From contig JBDSOU010000077.1 in assembly GCA_039914625.1 (NCBI GenBank), positions 1 through 7,054 of the forward strand: a stretch of DNA of 7,054 bases, read 5' to 3'. This document shows positions 1-6,193 of this stretch, one piece after another. The translations under genes and the position numbers were made by a program. Source of the stretch: DATEMK01 sp039914625. GTDB lineage: Bacteria; Bacteroidota; Bacteroidia; AKYH767-A; OLB10. How positions within the stretch are numbered: position 1 is the stretch's first letter; the number at the start of each line of letters is the position of its first letter. Under the pieces are notes generated by a model. It did not search any database and was not told the origin of the DNA. It saw only the letters and a program-made list of their open reading frames with translations.

Positions 1-1070
1 AGCTTTTGATTTAACGCTGTTGTTGAAGCCCCAAATGTACAACCGGACCCCTGCGCACTGGAAAGATGCGCCAATAGCAATACCGAACGGTACCCGACAG
101 TCTGGGTTTGCCATACCTGATCATCAGTTGATGTAGTAACCATATCATAACATATTTCTATTATAAGCGGATTGGTTGCCGAAGCCCAGAACTTAAACGG
201 AGCGGCAAGAGGTATTACTTTCGTTCCGGCAGCATTAAGCGGTATAGTGCTCATATCAACAACTCCGGAATAAAGTACCTGTGGAAAAGTACCATAAGCT
301 GCGGGTACTGCTGGGTAAACAGATGCCAGGGCATTGACAGCAGGAACAGGAGCTATATACCCTGTTGTAGCAAAGCTTGGATAAGATCCCCCGCTTTGTG
401 CATAATAAGCAGTAATCGTCATATTTGTATAAGGTTGTGTTGATTTGCGCGACCGGATCGGAAAACAAATCTCATTTATTATATCACCATCCTGCAATCC
501 CAATGCAAGCAATTCGGAAGCCTTATACATGAGTTGCATTTTTTGCTCTTTCCAGCTTGCCCTGAAAGGAACATAAATAGTATTGGTAAACACTCCATTG
601 CCGACTTGTATAGTACTGTCAGTTGTGTAGTTCACTTTTAAGAGTGAACTATTGCTTATGAAAAGTGAATCATTAATAGTTAATGATCCGGCTGCGGGAG
701 CATTTATTTCAAGCGAATCGTTTTCGATCCTGATTTTATTTGCTTTGGCAATTACACCTGATTTAATTACGGGATGAAAAGCCCCGGCTGGCAATTGCGG
801 TATCAATACATCAGAGTTAATTGTAGGAACTCCACTGCACCAGTTTGAACCTGTGTTCCAGTCGTCCGTATTTCCTAACCAAACATTCCAGCCGGGAGGA
901 TTGCACGGAACCATATTATTACCGGAAGTATTGCGGTCACTTTCTACGTTTTTTAATACTGTTACATTTTCAATTGTTTGTGCATTCGCAATTTTAATAA
1001 AGAATAGAAGTGAGGAAACAAAAATAATTTTCATTAGATGCCTGAAGCCGGTATTACATGCTGATTTCAT
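1..1070 (-). CDS. Secreted multi-domain surface protein, N-terminal part (probable T9SS cargo), cut by window edge
   Basis: An open frame of 356 codons with no stop runs off the left edge. Residues 13-32 (MKIIFVSSLLFFIKIANAQT) form a typical Sec signal peptide, with likely cleavage near IANA/QT. The start could therefore be Met1 (1070) or Met13 (1034); neither has a Shine-Dalgarno site, and Met13 gives the more canonical signal peptide. Residues 61-101 carry a W-x-G-x-TDDWN-TGSNW-C-SGVP...VLIP...HPVI pattern. This resembles the repeated beta module that opens many large Bacteroidota surface proteins. Residues 154-225 (IQVGNG...N..YVPF..., then ASELLALG, then ICFPI, then MTITAYYA) resemble a second module common in T9SS-exported peptidases and adhesins. 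The C-terminal sorting domain that would prove T9SS export lies outside the window. Export is well supported; the T9SS route is inferred, and no catalytic domain is visible. Confidence 0.8.
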   Translation of the reverse strand, partial: MKSACNTGFRHLMKIIFVSSLLFFIKIANAQTIENVTVLKNVESDRNTSGNNMVPCNPPGWNVWLGNTDDWNTGSNWCSGVPTINSDVLIPQLPAGAFHPVIKSGVIAKANKIRIENDSLEINAPAAGSLTINDSLFISNSSLLKVNYTTDSTIQVGNGVFTNTIYVPFRASWKEQKMQLMYKASELLALGLQDGDIINEICFPIRSRKSTQPYTNMTITAYYAQSGGSYPSFATTGYIAPVPAVNALASVYPAVPAAYGTFPQVLYSGVVDMSTIPLNAAGTKVIPLAAPFKFWASATNPLIIEICYDMVTTSTDDQVWQTQTVGYRSVLLLAHLSSAQGSGCTFGASTTALNQK

Positions 1071-1109
1071 AAGAAGTTGATTTGATTTAATTTATTTATA
1101 AAAGGTGAG

Positions 1110-1141
1110 TAAATGTACAGCTTTTTTTTGAATAACCAACA
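1110..1141 (-). promoter_or_regulatory. Bacteroidota-type promoter for the surface-protein gene
   Basis: On the minus strand a TGTTGG (-33 element, 1136-1141) is followed by TACATTTA (-7 element, 1110-1117). There are 19 bases between the TTG and the -7 element. The known Bacteroidota consensus is TTG/TTTG, 17-23 bases, TAnnTTTG; the only -7 mismatch is the final A. Transcription would start near 1103, about 33 bases before the Met1 codon. The site lies downstream of the terminator of the toroid gene, so the two genes are probably transcribed separately. Confidence 0.55.
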
Positions 1142-1181
1142 TTTTTTTTGTTAACAATATAAAGCAAATTTATTTTTCAAT

Positions 1182-1205
1182 AAAAAAGCGCAGTGTATAA
1201 CTGCG
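1182..1205 (-). terminator. Intrinsic terminator of the toroid-protein gene
   Basis: A perfect 6-bp stem (CGCAGT / ACTGCG, arms 1189-1194 and 1200-1205) with a 5-base loop is followed on the minus strand by C and then six T (1182-1187). It starts about 32 bases after the stop codon at 1237. The plus-strand side has no T run, so it acts on minus-strand transcripts only. Confidence 0.75.
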
Positions 1206-1236
1206 TTCTCATGCTACTTATATTTTTACCGGGATT

Positions 1237-2565
1237 TTATTTCGCTCCCTGTGCAGTCAGTTGCGCCACATCATTATTCACAGATAAGATCAACAAAGAA
1301 GTCGCTGTGCAAAAAACCGGGCTGGTAATACAGTGATGCCCGTTCCAGCTTCCGTCATTATTTTGAATTTTTATCAATCTTCCAGAAATATTATCATACC
1401 ATTTTTTCCATTCCTGGTCTTTACTGATGATCATGCCTTCGCCTGTCTGCAGGTAAGAAAGAAATTCTTCTCCGCCATTGCTTCCAAAGCCGTCCATCAC
1501 ATCACTCCGCTGCGCCTGCTGTTTTGCGGCAGCGTTAATTTCATAAGCAGCTCCGTAGCGCATGGCTTCTGAATCGCTCAATCCGGATTTCTTCAGGTTT
1601 TCTATAGTAATAGGCGCTGTTTTAGGCAAAGTTCCTTCGCGTTTTGCTTTTTCTATCTGATCTTTTGCAACACCCGCTTCTTTTGCGCTTGCACGGCTGG
1701 TGCCGCTGATGGAATAAAGCATCACACCGGCAGCGTCTTCAGTTGCTATGCTGTTAGATTTCACATCATAGTTTTTCTTTTGATAGTTGCGGGCATTGTT
1801 CAGCTTTTCTTCGTTCACTTTTATTCCTTTATCTTTTGCTGATTCCAATGCATTAGTTGCAAATGATGATTGCAGCACACCTGCCCACCCGGCTCCTTTC
1901 ATGCTTCCGTTAGTACTTTGCCCGTTTTGGATTTTTGTCACACATTTGTCAAGGCATTTTTTTACTCTTCCTTTTAATTGCGGATTATTACTGAGATGAT
2001 CTATGAGGTTGGTGAAATATTGCGTGGTCAATACTACATCAATATTTTGCCCGAGCTTAATCTGAGGCTGTGTGCCGGTTTCATCAGTAATGTTTGACGA
2101 TTCACCGGAAGAATTTTCAACTTGTGCAATAAGATAATCTGTTGCAAGTGCTAAATTGGTCGCAAAAGTTCCGGTAGTAGGAGTGTTTCCGCAACGCAGC
2201 ATTGCCATTGCAACCATAGCAGTTGTAGCAGGATCGGCTTTCACTGCATGAGGATCATAGACATCCTGCCGTGCATGTGAGCCGGCACCCCATCCGCCAT
2301 TGGTAAGCTGCGCTTTTGAAACAAATTCAAGAGCTTCGTCTATGCTCCCAGTTACTTTTGCCGGTGTTTTGTAAATGAAAGCCGAGTCGCTGCTTTCTTC
2401 TCCGAATAATGTGCGGAATACACAGCCTTTTTCTTTGTGCAATGCGGGTTTTTCTTTTGCAATTACTGTTTCTGTTTTTAACTCTTCTTTAAAGGATGAA
2501 AACATGCTCATGCCCATTATAATTATAAGGAGCGGAGTGAATACATACATTTTTTTGTTTTTCAT
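1237..2565 (-). CDS. Exported alpha/alpha-toroid protein (squalene-cyclase/prenyltransferase-type repeats), function unknown
   Basis: The protein has 442 residues. Residues 7-22 form a hydrophobic segment after a lysine-rich start, with no clear cleavage site, so it is either a signal peptide or a membrane anchor. Four segments look like the helical hairpin repeats of terpenoid cyclases and prenyltransferases: about 75-124 (AQLTNGGWGAG, then DPATTAMVAMAML), about 200-241 (IQNGQSTNG, then SSFATNAL), about 255-287 (YQKKNYD, then ATEDAAGVMLYSI), and about 386-428 (IKIQNNDGSWNG, then FCTATSLLILS). The Q-x-x-(N/D)G-x-W cores are the hallmark. I see no DxDD motif of squalene-hopene cyclase and no obvious Zn-ligand set of protein prenyltransferases. 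The protein is also shorter than cyclases, so a non-cyclase envelope role is likely. Repeats 3 and 4 are separated by a charged helical stretch of about 100 residues. The start at 2565 has an AT-rich leader without a Shine-Dalgarno site; Met6 is an alternative. Fold assignment is fairly sure, role unknown. Confidence 0.75.
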   Translation of the reverse strand: MKNKKMYVFTPLLIIIMGMSMFSSFKEELKTETVIAKEKPALHKEKGCVFRTLFGEESSDSAFIYKTPAKVTGSIDEALEFVSKAQLTNGGWGAGSHARQDVYDPHAVKADPATTAMVAMAMLRCGNTPTTGTFATNLALATDYLIAQVENSSGESSNITDETGTQPQIKLGQNIDVVLTTQYFTNLIDHLSNNPQLKGRVKKCLDKCVTKIQNGQSTNGSMKGAGWAGVLQSSFATNALESAKDKGIKVNEEKLNNARNYQKKNYDVKSNSIATEDAAGVMLYSISGTSRASAKEAGVAKDQIEKAKREGTLPKTAPITIENLKKSGLSDSEAMRYGAAYEINAAAKQQAQRSDVMDGFGSNGGEEFLSYLQTGEGMIISKDQEWKKWYDNISGRLIKIQNNDGSWNGHHCITSPVFCTATSLLILSVNNDVAQLTAQGAK

Positions 2566-2603
2566 GATGTTTGTTTTTTTATGATGAAACTTTTGATTAA
2601 TTT

Positions 2604-2611
2604 TATTTTTG
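2604..2611 (+). promoter_or_regulatory. Possible -7 promoter element for the UPF0158 gene
   Basis: TATTTTTG is an exact match to the Bacteroidota -7 consensus TAnnTTTG. It would give a start near 2618 and a leader of about 74 bases. No TTG lies at the right distance upstream: the nearest, at 2571-2573, is 30 bases away. In such AT-rich sequence a chance match is quite possible. Confidence 0.25.
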
Positions 2612-2691
2612 AAATTAGATGAGAGAAAAGAATGAATTCCATAAATGGATTTAATTTTTTTTTGTTTCTTTAAGGTAAAAATTAAAAAAAG

Positions 2692-3165
2692 ATGCAGTAC
2701 GAAAGATCAATTTCAAGGGATGTTGCAGATGCAATGCAGGAAAATATGATGATTCATTATCTTGATTGTGTAAAAAGGGAAGTAATATTTATTCCGGAAG
2801 ATTATGTTTCATGGCTGGATGAAATGATTACTGATGAAGAAATTAATGAAGAAGAAAATGAAACCGATAAAATGTTGCTTCAGGATATAAAAAGAATTAA
2901 TGATGAGCCGGATAAATTCATTGAAATTCCCCGCACGCCAACTCATGAAGCATTTCAAATCATGGAGGATTTTACAGAGCAGTTGAGTGATGAGCGATTG
3001 CAGAATAATTTAGTGCGTGCATTGAACAGACCAAAACCTTTTCATAATTTCAGATTCGTGCTCGAAGAAGATAATGAAGTATTGCAGCAATGGTATAAAT
3101 TCAGGGATGCTGCTTATCTTGAAAAAGCAAAAGAATTTTTATCTGAAAATAAAATCGCGATTTAA
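2692..3165 (+). CDS. UPF0158 family protein (function unknown)
   Basis: The protein has 157 residues, is acidic, and has no signal peptide or membrane segment, so it is cytoplasmic. Its two-part layout matches UPF0158 as I know it. The N-terminal part has a DVADAM...YLDCVKREVIFIPED segment (10-37) resembling the family's 'aDAle...YLdletGeV' start. After an acidic linker (42-63) comes a core with FIEIPRTPTHEAFQIMEDF (76-94), LQNNLVRALNRPKPFHNFR (103-121) and WYKFRDAAYLEKAKEFLSE (134-152). The (Y/F)IEIP, MEDF, RP-F--F and WY-FRD blocks are the family signature. The biochemical role is not established. The start is at the first Met after an A-rich leader; there is no Shine-Dalgarno site at normal spacing. 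It is divergent from the toroid gene, and no clear terminator follows it. Confidence 0.85.
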   Translation: MQYERSISRDVADAMQENMMIHYLDCVKREVIFIPEDYVSWLDEMITDEEINEEENETDKMLLQDIKRINDEPDKFIEIPRTPTHEAFQIMEDFTEQLSDERLQNNLVRALNRPKPFHNFRFVLEEDNEVLQQWYKFRDAAYLEKAKEFLSENKIAI

Positions 3166-3317
3166 TTAAGAACACCTGTTAAATTTTCGGATTATGAGAT
3201 AGCAATTTCATTATTCCAAAATTCTATTATTCCATCAACTCTGCAAGAAGTAAACTTTTAATTTCTATAAAGAACGAGCAAAGATTTTAATGAAGTCCAA
3301 ATGAACCTTTTCTTTAT

Positions 3318-3333
3318 TGGCACAGACATTGAA
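3318..3333 (+). promoter_or_regulatory. Sigma-54-like -24/-12 promoter candidate upstream of the DUF4476 gene
   Basis: The bases read TGGCACAGACATTGAA. The sigma-54 consensus is TGGCACG-N4-TTGCW. The -24 half TGGCAC is exact, the spacing between the GG and the -12 G is exact, and TTG of the -12 half is present. The critical C of the -12 GC is A here. Transcription would start near 3344, leaving a leader of about 46 bases that contains the strong ribosome binding site. No Bacteroidota housekeeping promoter is convincing in this gap. The -12 mismatch keeps this tentative. Confidence 0.25.
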
Positions 3334-3375
3334 TTCTCAATGGAAAAACAAATTCACACTTAACACTAAAAGAAA

Positions 3376-3382
3376 AAGGAGG
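3376..3382 (+). promoter_or_regulatory. Strong Shine-Dalgarno site (AAGGAGG) of the DUF4476 gene
   Basis: AAGGAGG lies 8 bases before the ATG at 3391, the ideal spacing for pairing with the 16S rRNA tail. No other gene in this window has anything comparable, as expected for Bacteroidota, where such sites are rare. It fixes the start of this gene. Confidence 0.75.
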
Positions 3383-3390
3383 ATAGTAAA

Positions 3391-4083
3391 ATGAAAAAAA
3401 TCGTTTACGTGTTCGCAATTGCAATGATGGGTTTTTCAGCGCAGGCTAATCACATGAGTTCAGAATTAATCCTGGATGCTTACGGAAATACCCTGATCAC
3501 CGTTGGTCTGGATAATCAATTTTACAACAGACCTGATTATAAGTATCGCATTACTGATGTTGAACCGGGCACTCACTATTTGCAGGTGATGACCAATTCA
3601 TACAATCCGTACTATCCCAATCCTTATGGACAGGTAATTTTCAGCGGTTATGTGAACATTCCTGTACGTTCAAAAATATCAGCAAAGATTGACCGTTTCG
3701 GAAAATATAAGGTTTTGAATATTGTACCGCTTTGTCCTGCACCGGTTGTATATAATGTTCCGCCTCCATGCCCTCCACCTGCACCTTACTATATGCCTAT
3801 GAGTAATTATGATTTCGATAATCTCCGACAGTCTATTGACAGCAAAAGTTTTGAAAGTACCCGCATGGAAATTGCTAAGCAGGTGGTGTCACAGCGATAT
3901 GTGAGCACCCTGCAGGTAAAGGAGCTGATGGACCTGCTCACTTTTGAATCATCAAAGTTAGAGCTTGCAAAGTTTGCGTTTGACAAAACTGTTGACAAAG
4001 AAAATTATTTCAGGGTGAACGATGCGTTCACTTTTGAAAGCAGCATCCGCGAACTGGATGATTATATTAAAGATAAGAGTTAA
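3391..4083 (+). CDS. Secreted DUF4476 domain protein
   Basis: The protein has 230 residues. Residues 1-19 form a clear Sec signal peptide with an A-x-A site (AQA/N, cleavage after 19). Residues about 24-110 are a beta-rich domain (SELILDAYGN, then VEPGTHYLQVM, then VIFSGYVNIP) that looks like a small PEGA-like beta sandwich; that resemblance is inferred. Residues 112-135 are a proline-rich linker with two cysteines (115 and 127) that could pair outside the cytoplasm. Residues about 137-227 match DUF4476: MSNYDFDNLRQSI, then SFESTRMEIAKQ (153-164), LTFESSKLELAKFA (183-196), KTVDKENYFRVND and FTFESSIRELDDYI. The family is common in Bacteroidota and its function is unknown. The gene has an unusually strong ribosome binding site and its own terminator, so it is probably a well-expressed single-gene unit. 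Placement in the periplasm or on the cell surface follows from the signal peptide. Confidence 0.88.
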   Translation: MKKIVYVFAIAMMGFSAQANHMSSELILDAYGNTLITVGLDNQFYNRPDYKYRITDVEPGTHYLQVMTNSYNPYYPNPYGQVIFSGYVNIPVRSKISAKIDRFGKYKVLNIVPLCPAPVVYNVPPPCPPPAPYYMPMSNYDFDNLRQSIDSKSFESTRMEIAKQVVSQRYVSTLQVKELMDLLTFESSKLELAKFAFDKTVDKENYFRVNDAFTFESSIRELDDYIKDKS

Positions 4084-4112
4084 GTTTTTAGGGTTAGCTT
4101 TTCTTTAGTTAG

Positions 4113-4141
4113 ATGAGCCACTGCAATGTGGCTCATTTTTT
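4113..4141 (+). terminator. Strong intrinsic terminator after the DUF4476 gene
   Basis: A perfect 9-bp stem (ATGAGCCAC / GTGGCTCAT, arms 4113-4121 and 4128-4136) with a 6-base loop runs into a six-T tract (4136-4141). It lies 30 bases after the stop codon at 4083 and should separate this gene from the next. Confidence 0.88.
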
Positions 4142-4154
4142 ATTTCAGCAATCT

Positions 4155-4168
4155 CACATTTTAATGTG
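4155..4168. repeat. Short palindrome, possible operator
   Basis: CACATT-TT-AATGTG is a 6-bp perfect inverted repeat around two bases, too tight for an RNA hairpin and more like a dimeric regulator site. It lies between the terminator at 4113-4141 and the gene starting near 4220-4269, just upstream of the weak -7-like TATTCTTG at 4193-4200. No matching copy was noticed elsewhere in the window, so an operator role is speculative. Confidence 0.2.
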
Positions 4169-4241
4169 TGCAAATGATCTGAGAAAATTATTTATTCTTG
4201 CATAGATTAAAATTAAAATATGAACTACAACTTAACCCGCT

Positions 4242-4757
4242 TTGCCGGACATTTCTTACTTATTTTTCATGATTCCATTTTTCGCTTTATCCCAAACAAT
4301 GAATCATCCGCCCGATCGCATGAAAATGCTTTCGGCTTTTAATGGCGAATGGAAAGGAGAATTCGCTGAACTGAAAAACAAGAAAAAAATAAAAACAAAA
4401 ATTGCTCATACTTCCGAAAAGGTTGCGGGAGGATGGGGTGTACAGATTTCAGAAACCGCCAACCTTCCTGATAAAGGCAGGTACATGTCGGTTAAAATTT
4501 TCAGCTATAGCCTCACAGGTGACACCACCTATATGTATGTAGTGGACAACCAGGGGGCGACTGATTTCTATAAAGGCATCTGGAAAAGCCCCAAACATCT
4601 TGAATTGAACTGTTCCGTCAGCGACACTACCGGGACAGAAATAAACAAAAATGTTTCTTATGATTTCAAAAGCATGCGTGAATATGATTACAGAAATACT
4701 TCCATGAAGGGCGATTCGATTCAATCCGAAATTGAAATGAATATGAAAAAGCAATAA
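4242..4757 (+). CDS. Small secreted lipocalin-like (DUF1579-type) protein; start region possibly frameshifted
   Basis: The open frame gives 171 residues from a TTG at 4242, or 162 from the ATG at 4269. The start is uncertain. An ATG at 4220 in another frame, after an A-rich leader, encodes MNYNLTRFAGHFLLIF and would join this frame if one T of the run 4263-4267 were absent, giving a textbook signal peptide ending in ALSQ. Without that change, a signal peptide from the TTG (residues 5-18 hydrophobic, ending ALSQ) lacks a positive charge. The mature part opens with a LSAFNGEWKGEF motif (30-41), like the L--L-G-W-G-E start of DUF1579 and related beta-barrel proteins. GGWGVQISETANLPDKGRY (63-81), SYSLTGDTTYMYVVDN (88-103) and a YKGIW turn (110-114) follow, consistent with an eight- to ten-stranded barrel. 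The ligand is unknown and the family assignment is moderate. It ends 24 bases before the convergent MATE gene, with no hairpin between them. Confidence 0.6.
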   Translation: MPDISYLFFMIPFFALSQTMNHPPDRMKMLSAFNGEWKGEFAELKNKKKIKTKIAHTSEKVAGGWGVQISETANLPDKGRYMSVKIFSYSLTGDTTYMYVVDNQGATDFYKGIWKSPKHLELNCSVSDTTGTEINKNVSYDFKSMREYDYRNTSMKGDSIQSEIEMNMKKQ

Positions 4758-4781
4758 TTTTTCATTTATACTTTTCTGCAA

Positions 4782-6185
4782 TTAGATTTTTACTTCTTTC
4801 CACTTTCCTCTTTTAAAAATTAGTATCCCGGCTATGGTTAACAGAGTTTCGGAAATTACAAGGGAGGAAAAAAGCCCAGTAGGTCCAAAGCCTAAGGTAA
4901 TTGCCAGTAGATAAGCAAGTGGAATCTGGATGCACCAGAACGCGAAAAAATTTAAAATGGTCGGTGTGCGTGTATCACCTGCACCATTGAACGATTGAGC
5001 AACGATCATCCCGTAAGAGAAAAAAATGTATCCGACAGATACAATTGTCAGGCATTGTGCGGCATAATGAATCACCTCTGTTTCGTCTGTAAAAAATGAA
5101 ACGATTGGTTTTGCAAAGAGCAGAAAAATAACCATCACAAAGAACATAAAAATCATGTTGAAAAATCCAGCCCTCCAGACGGATTTCTCAGCACGGTCAG
5201 GTTGCTTTGCTCCGAGATTCTGACCCACCATTGTAGCAGCAGCATTTGCCATTCCCCAAGCAGGAAGAATTGTAAAAATAATTACACGAATTGCAATGGT
5301 ATATCCTGCAAGAGCTATGCTTCCGAAGTGCGCCATAATGCGCATCAGGAAAATCCAGCTTGCCGATGCGATAATGAATTGAGCAGTACTTCCTGCTGAA
5401 ACATTGATGAGGCTTTTAATAATTGTCCAATCAGTTTTCCAGTTGTCAGCATCTATTTTAATAATTCCTTTTCCTTTAAAAAGGTGATATAATTGGTAAA
5501 TAACACCTGCGGTTCTACCGATAGTTGTGGTAACTGCTGCCCCTTCAAGACCCAATTCAGGAAATGGCCCGACACCAAAAATAAAAAGAGGGTCAAGAAC
5601 GATGTTGATGACATTTGCAAGCCAGAGCGAACGCATAGCAAGCGCTGCATTACCGGCTCCCCTGAAAATTCCGTTAATGAGAAAAATGAACATGATTACA
5701 AAATTTCCGGTCAGCATTATTTTTGTAAATCCTTTTCCCTGCTGAATTACTTCAGATGATGCTCCCATGAAATGCAAGATATTTTCCGAAAAAAATATTC
5801 CTGTAATGCTGATTAATGATGAAACGAATAAAGCGATGTAAATTGCTTGCACGGCAGTCACTGCTGCTGCTTCATTATTTTTTTCTCCCACTCTTCGAGC
5901 AATTATTGCAGTAGCTCCCATTGCAAGACCCCAGCCGAGAGAATAAACAATGGTAAGTATGGATTCTGTCAGCCCGACAACGGCAACAGCATCTATTCCA
6001 ATTTTACTTACAAAAAAAATATCCACAACGGCAAACAATGATTCCATTGCCATTTCTAGGATCATTGGAATGGATAGCAAAATAATAGCACGATCAATGC
6101 TGCCACCTGTAATATCGGCTTGCACTCCGCGAATACCTTGCCCGATAAGCTTTAAGATTGAAACCAGCCGTGAATAAATTTTCAT
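4782..6185 (-). CDS. MATE family multidrug/metabolite efflux transporter
   Basis: The protein has 467 residues, the usual MATE length, with about twelve hydrophobic segments in two homologous halves (about 30-235 and 255-460). It belongs to the inner-membrane antiporters that export cationic drugs or metabolites using Na+ or H+ gradients. Family motifs are visible: the first-half opening SIPMILEMAMESLFAVVDIF (38-57); NGIFRGAGNA (171-180) followed by LANVINIVLDPLFIFG (189-204); GMANAAATMVGQNLGAKQPDRA (311-332); and the second-half counterpart QSFNGAGDTRTPTILN (397-412). The NorM/DinF-type sub-branch and the substrate cannot be told from sequence. It starts 8 bases after the stop of the acetyltransferase gene, so the two are almost certainly co-transcribed. 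No Shine-Dalgarno site precedes it, as is usual here; translational coupling is likely. Confidence 0.95.
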   Translation of the reverse strand: MKIYSRLVSILKLIGQGIRGVQADITGGSIDRAIILLSIPMILEMAMESLFAVVDIFFVSKIGIDAVAVVGLTESILTIVYSLGWGLAMGATAIIARRVGEKNNEAAAVTAVQAIYIALFVSSLISITGIFFSENILHFMGASSEVIQQGKGFTKIMLTGNFVIMFIFLINGIFRGAGNAALAMRSLWLANVINIVLDPLFIFGVGPFPELGLEGAAVTTTIGRTAGVIYQLYHLFKGKGIIKIDADNWKTDWTIIKSLINVSAGSTAQFIIASASWIFLMRIMAHFGSIALAGYTIAIRVIIFTILPAWGMANAAATMVGQNLGAKQPDRAEKSVWRAGFFNMIFMFFVMVIFLLFAKPIVSFFTDETEVIHYAAQCLTIVSVGYIFFSYGMIVAQSFNGAGDTRTPTILNFFAFWCIQIPLAYLLAITLGFGPTGLFSSLVISETLLTIAGILIFKRGKWKEVKI

Positions 6186-6193
6186 AAACGGAA

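Noticed and set aside
256..468. 70-residue minus-strand ORF inside the surface-protein gene
   Set aside because: It is an out-of-frame shadow; the frame read from 1070 carries the signal peptide and recognisable modules.
628..651. Perfect 9-bp inverted repeat (TAGTTCACT / AGTGAACTA, 6-base loop) inside the surface-protein gene
   Set aside because: It lies in coding sequence (residues SSLLKVNY), has no T tract, and one such repeat in 7 kb of AT-rich DNA is not far from chance.
3210..3234. Direct repeat ATTATTCCA twice, 16 bases apart
   Set aside because: Short, AT-rich and only two copies; no array or flanking structure supports a function.
3301..3363. 20-codon ORF just upstream of the DUF4476 gene, possible leader peptide
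   Set aside because: It overlaps the sigma-54-like site, has no ribosome binding site, no repeated regulatory codon and no attenuator hairpin after it.
4449..4781. 110-residue minus-strand ORF opposite the lipocalin-like gene
   Set aside because: It is antisense to a gene with better protein features, and its composition shows no domain or start signal.
4758..4781. Possible shared terminator between the convergent lipocalin-like and MATE genes
   Set aside because: The 24 bases contain T runs but no inverted repeat, so no intrinsic terminator can be supported.
5493..5759. Plus-strand ORFs opposite the MATE gene (also 5202-5399, 5847-6041 and 5950-6177)
   Set aside because: All are antisense shadows of a clear MATE transporter, with no start context or family resemblance.
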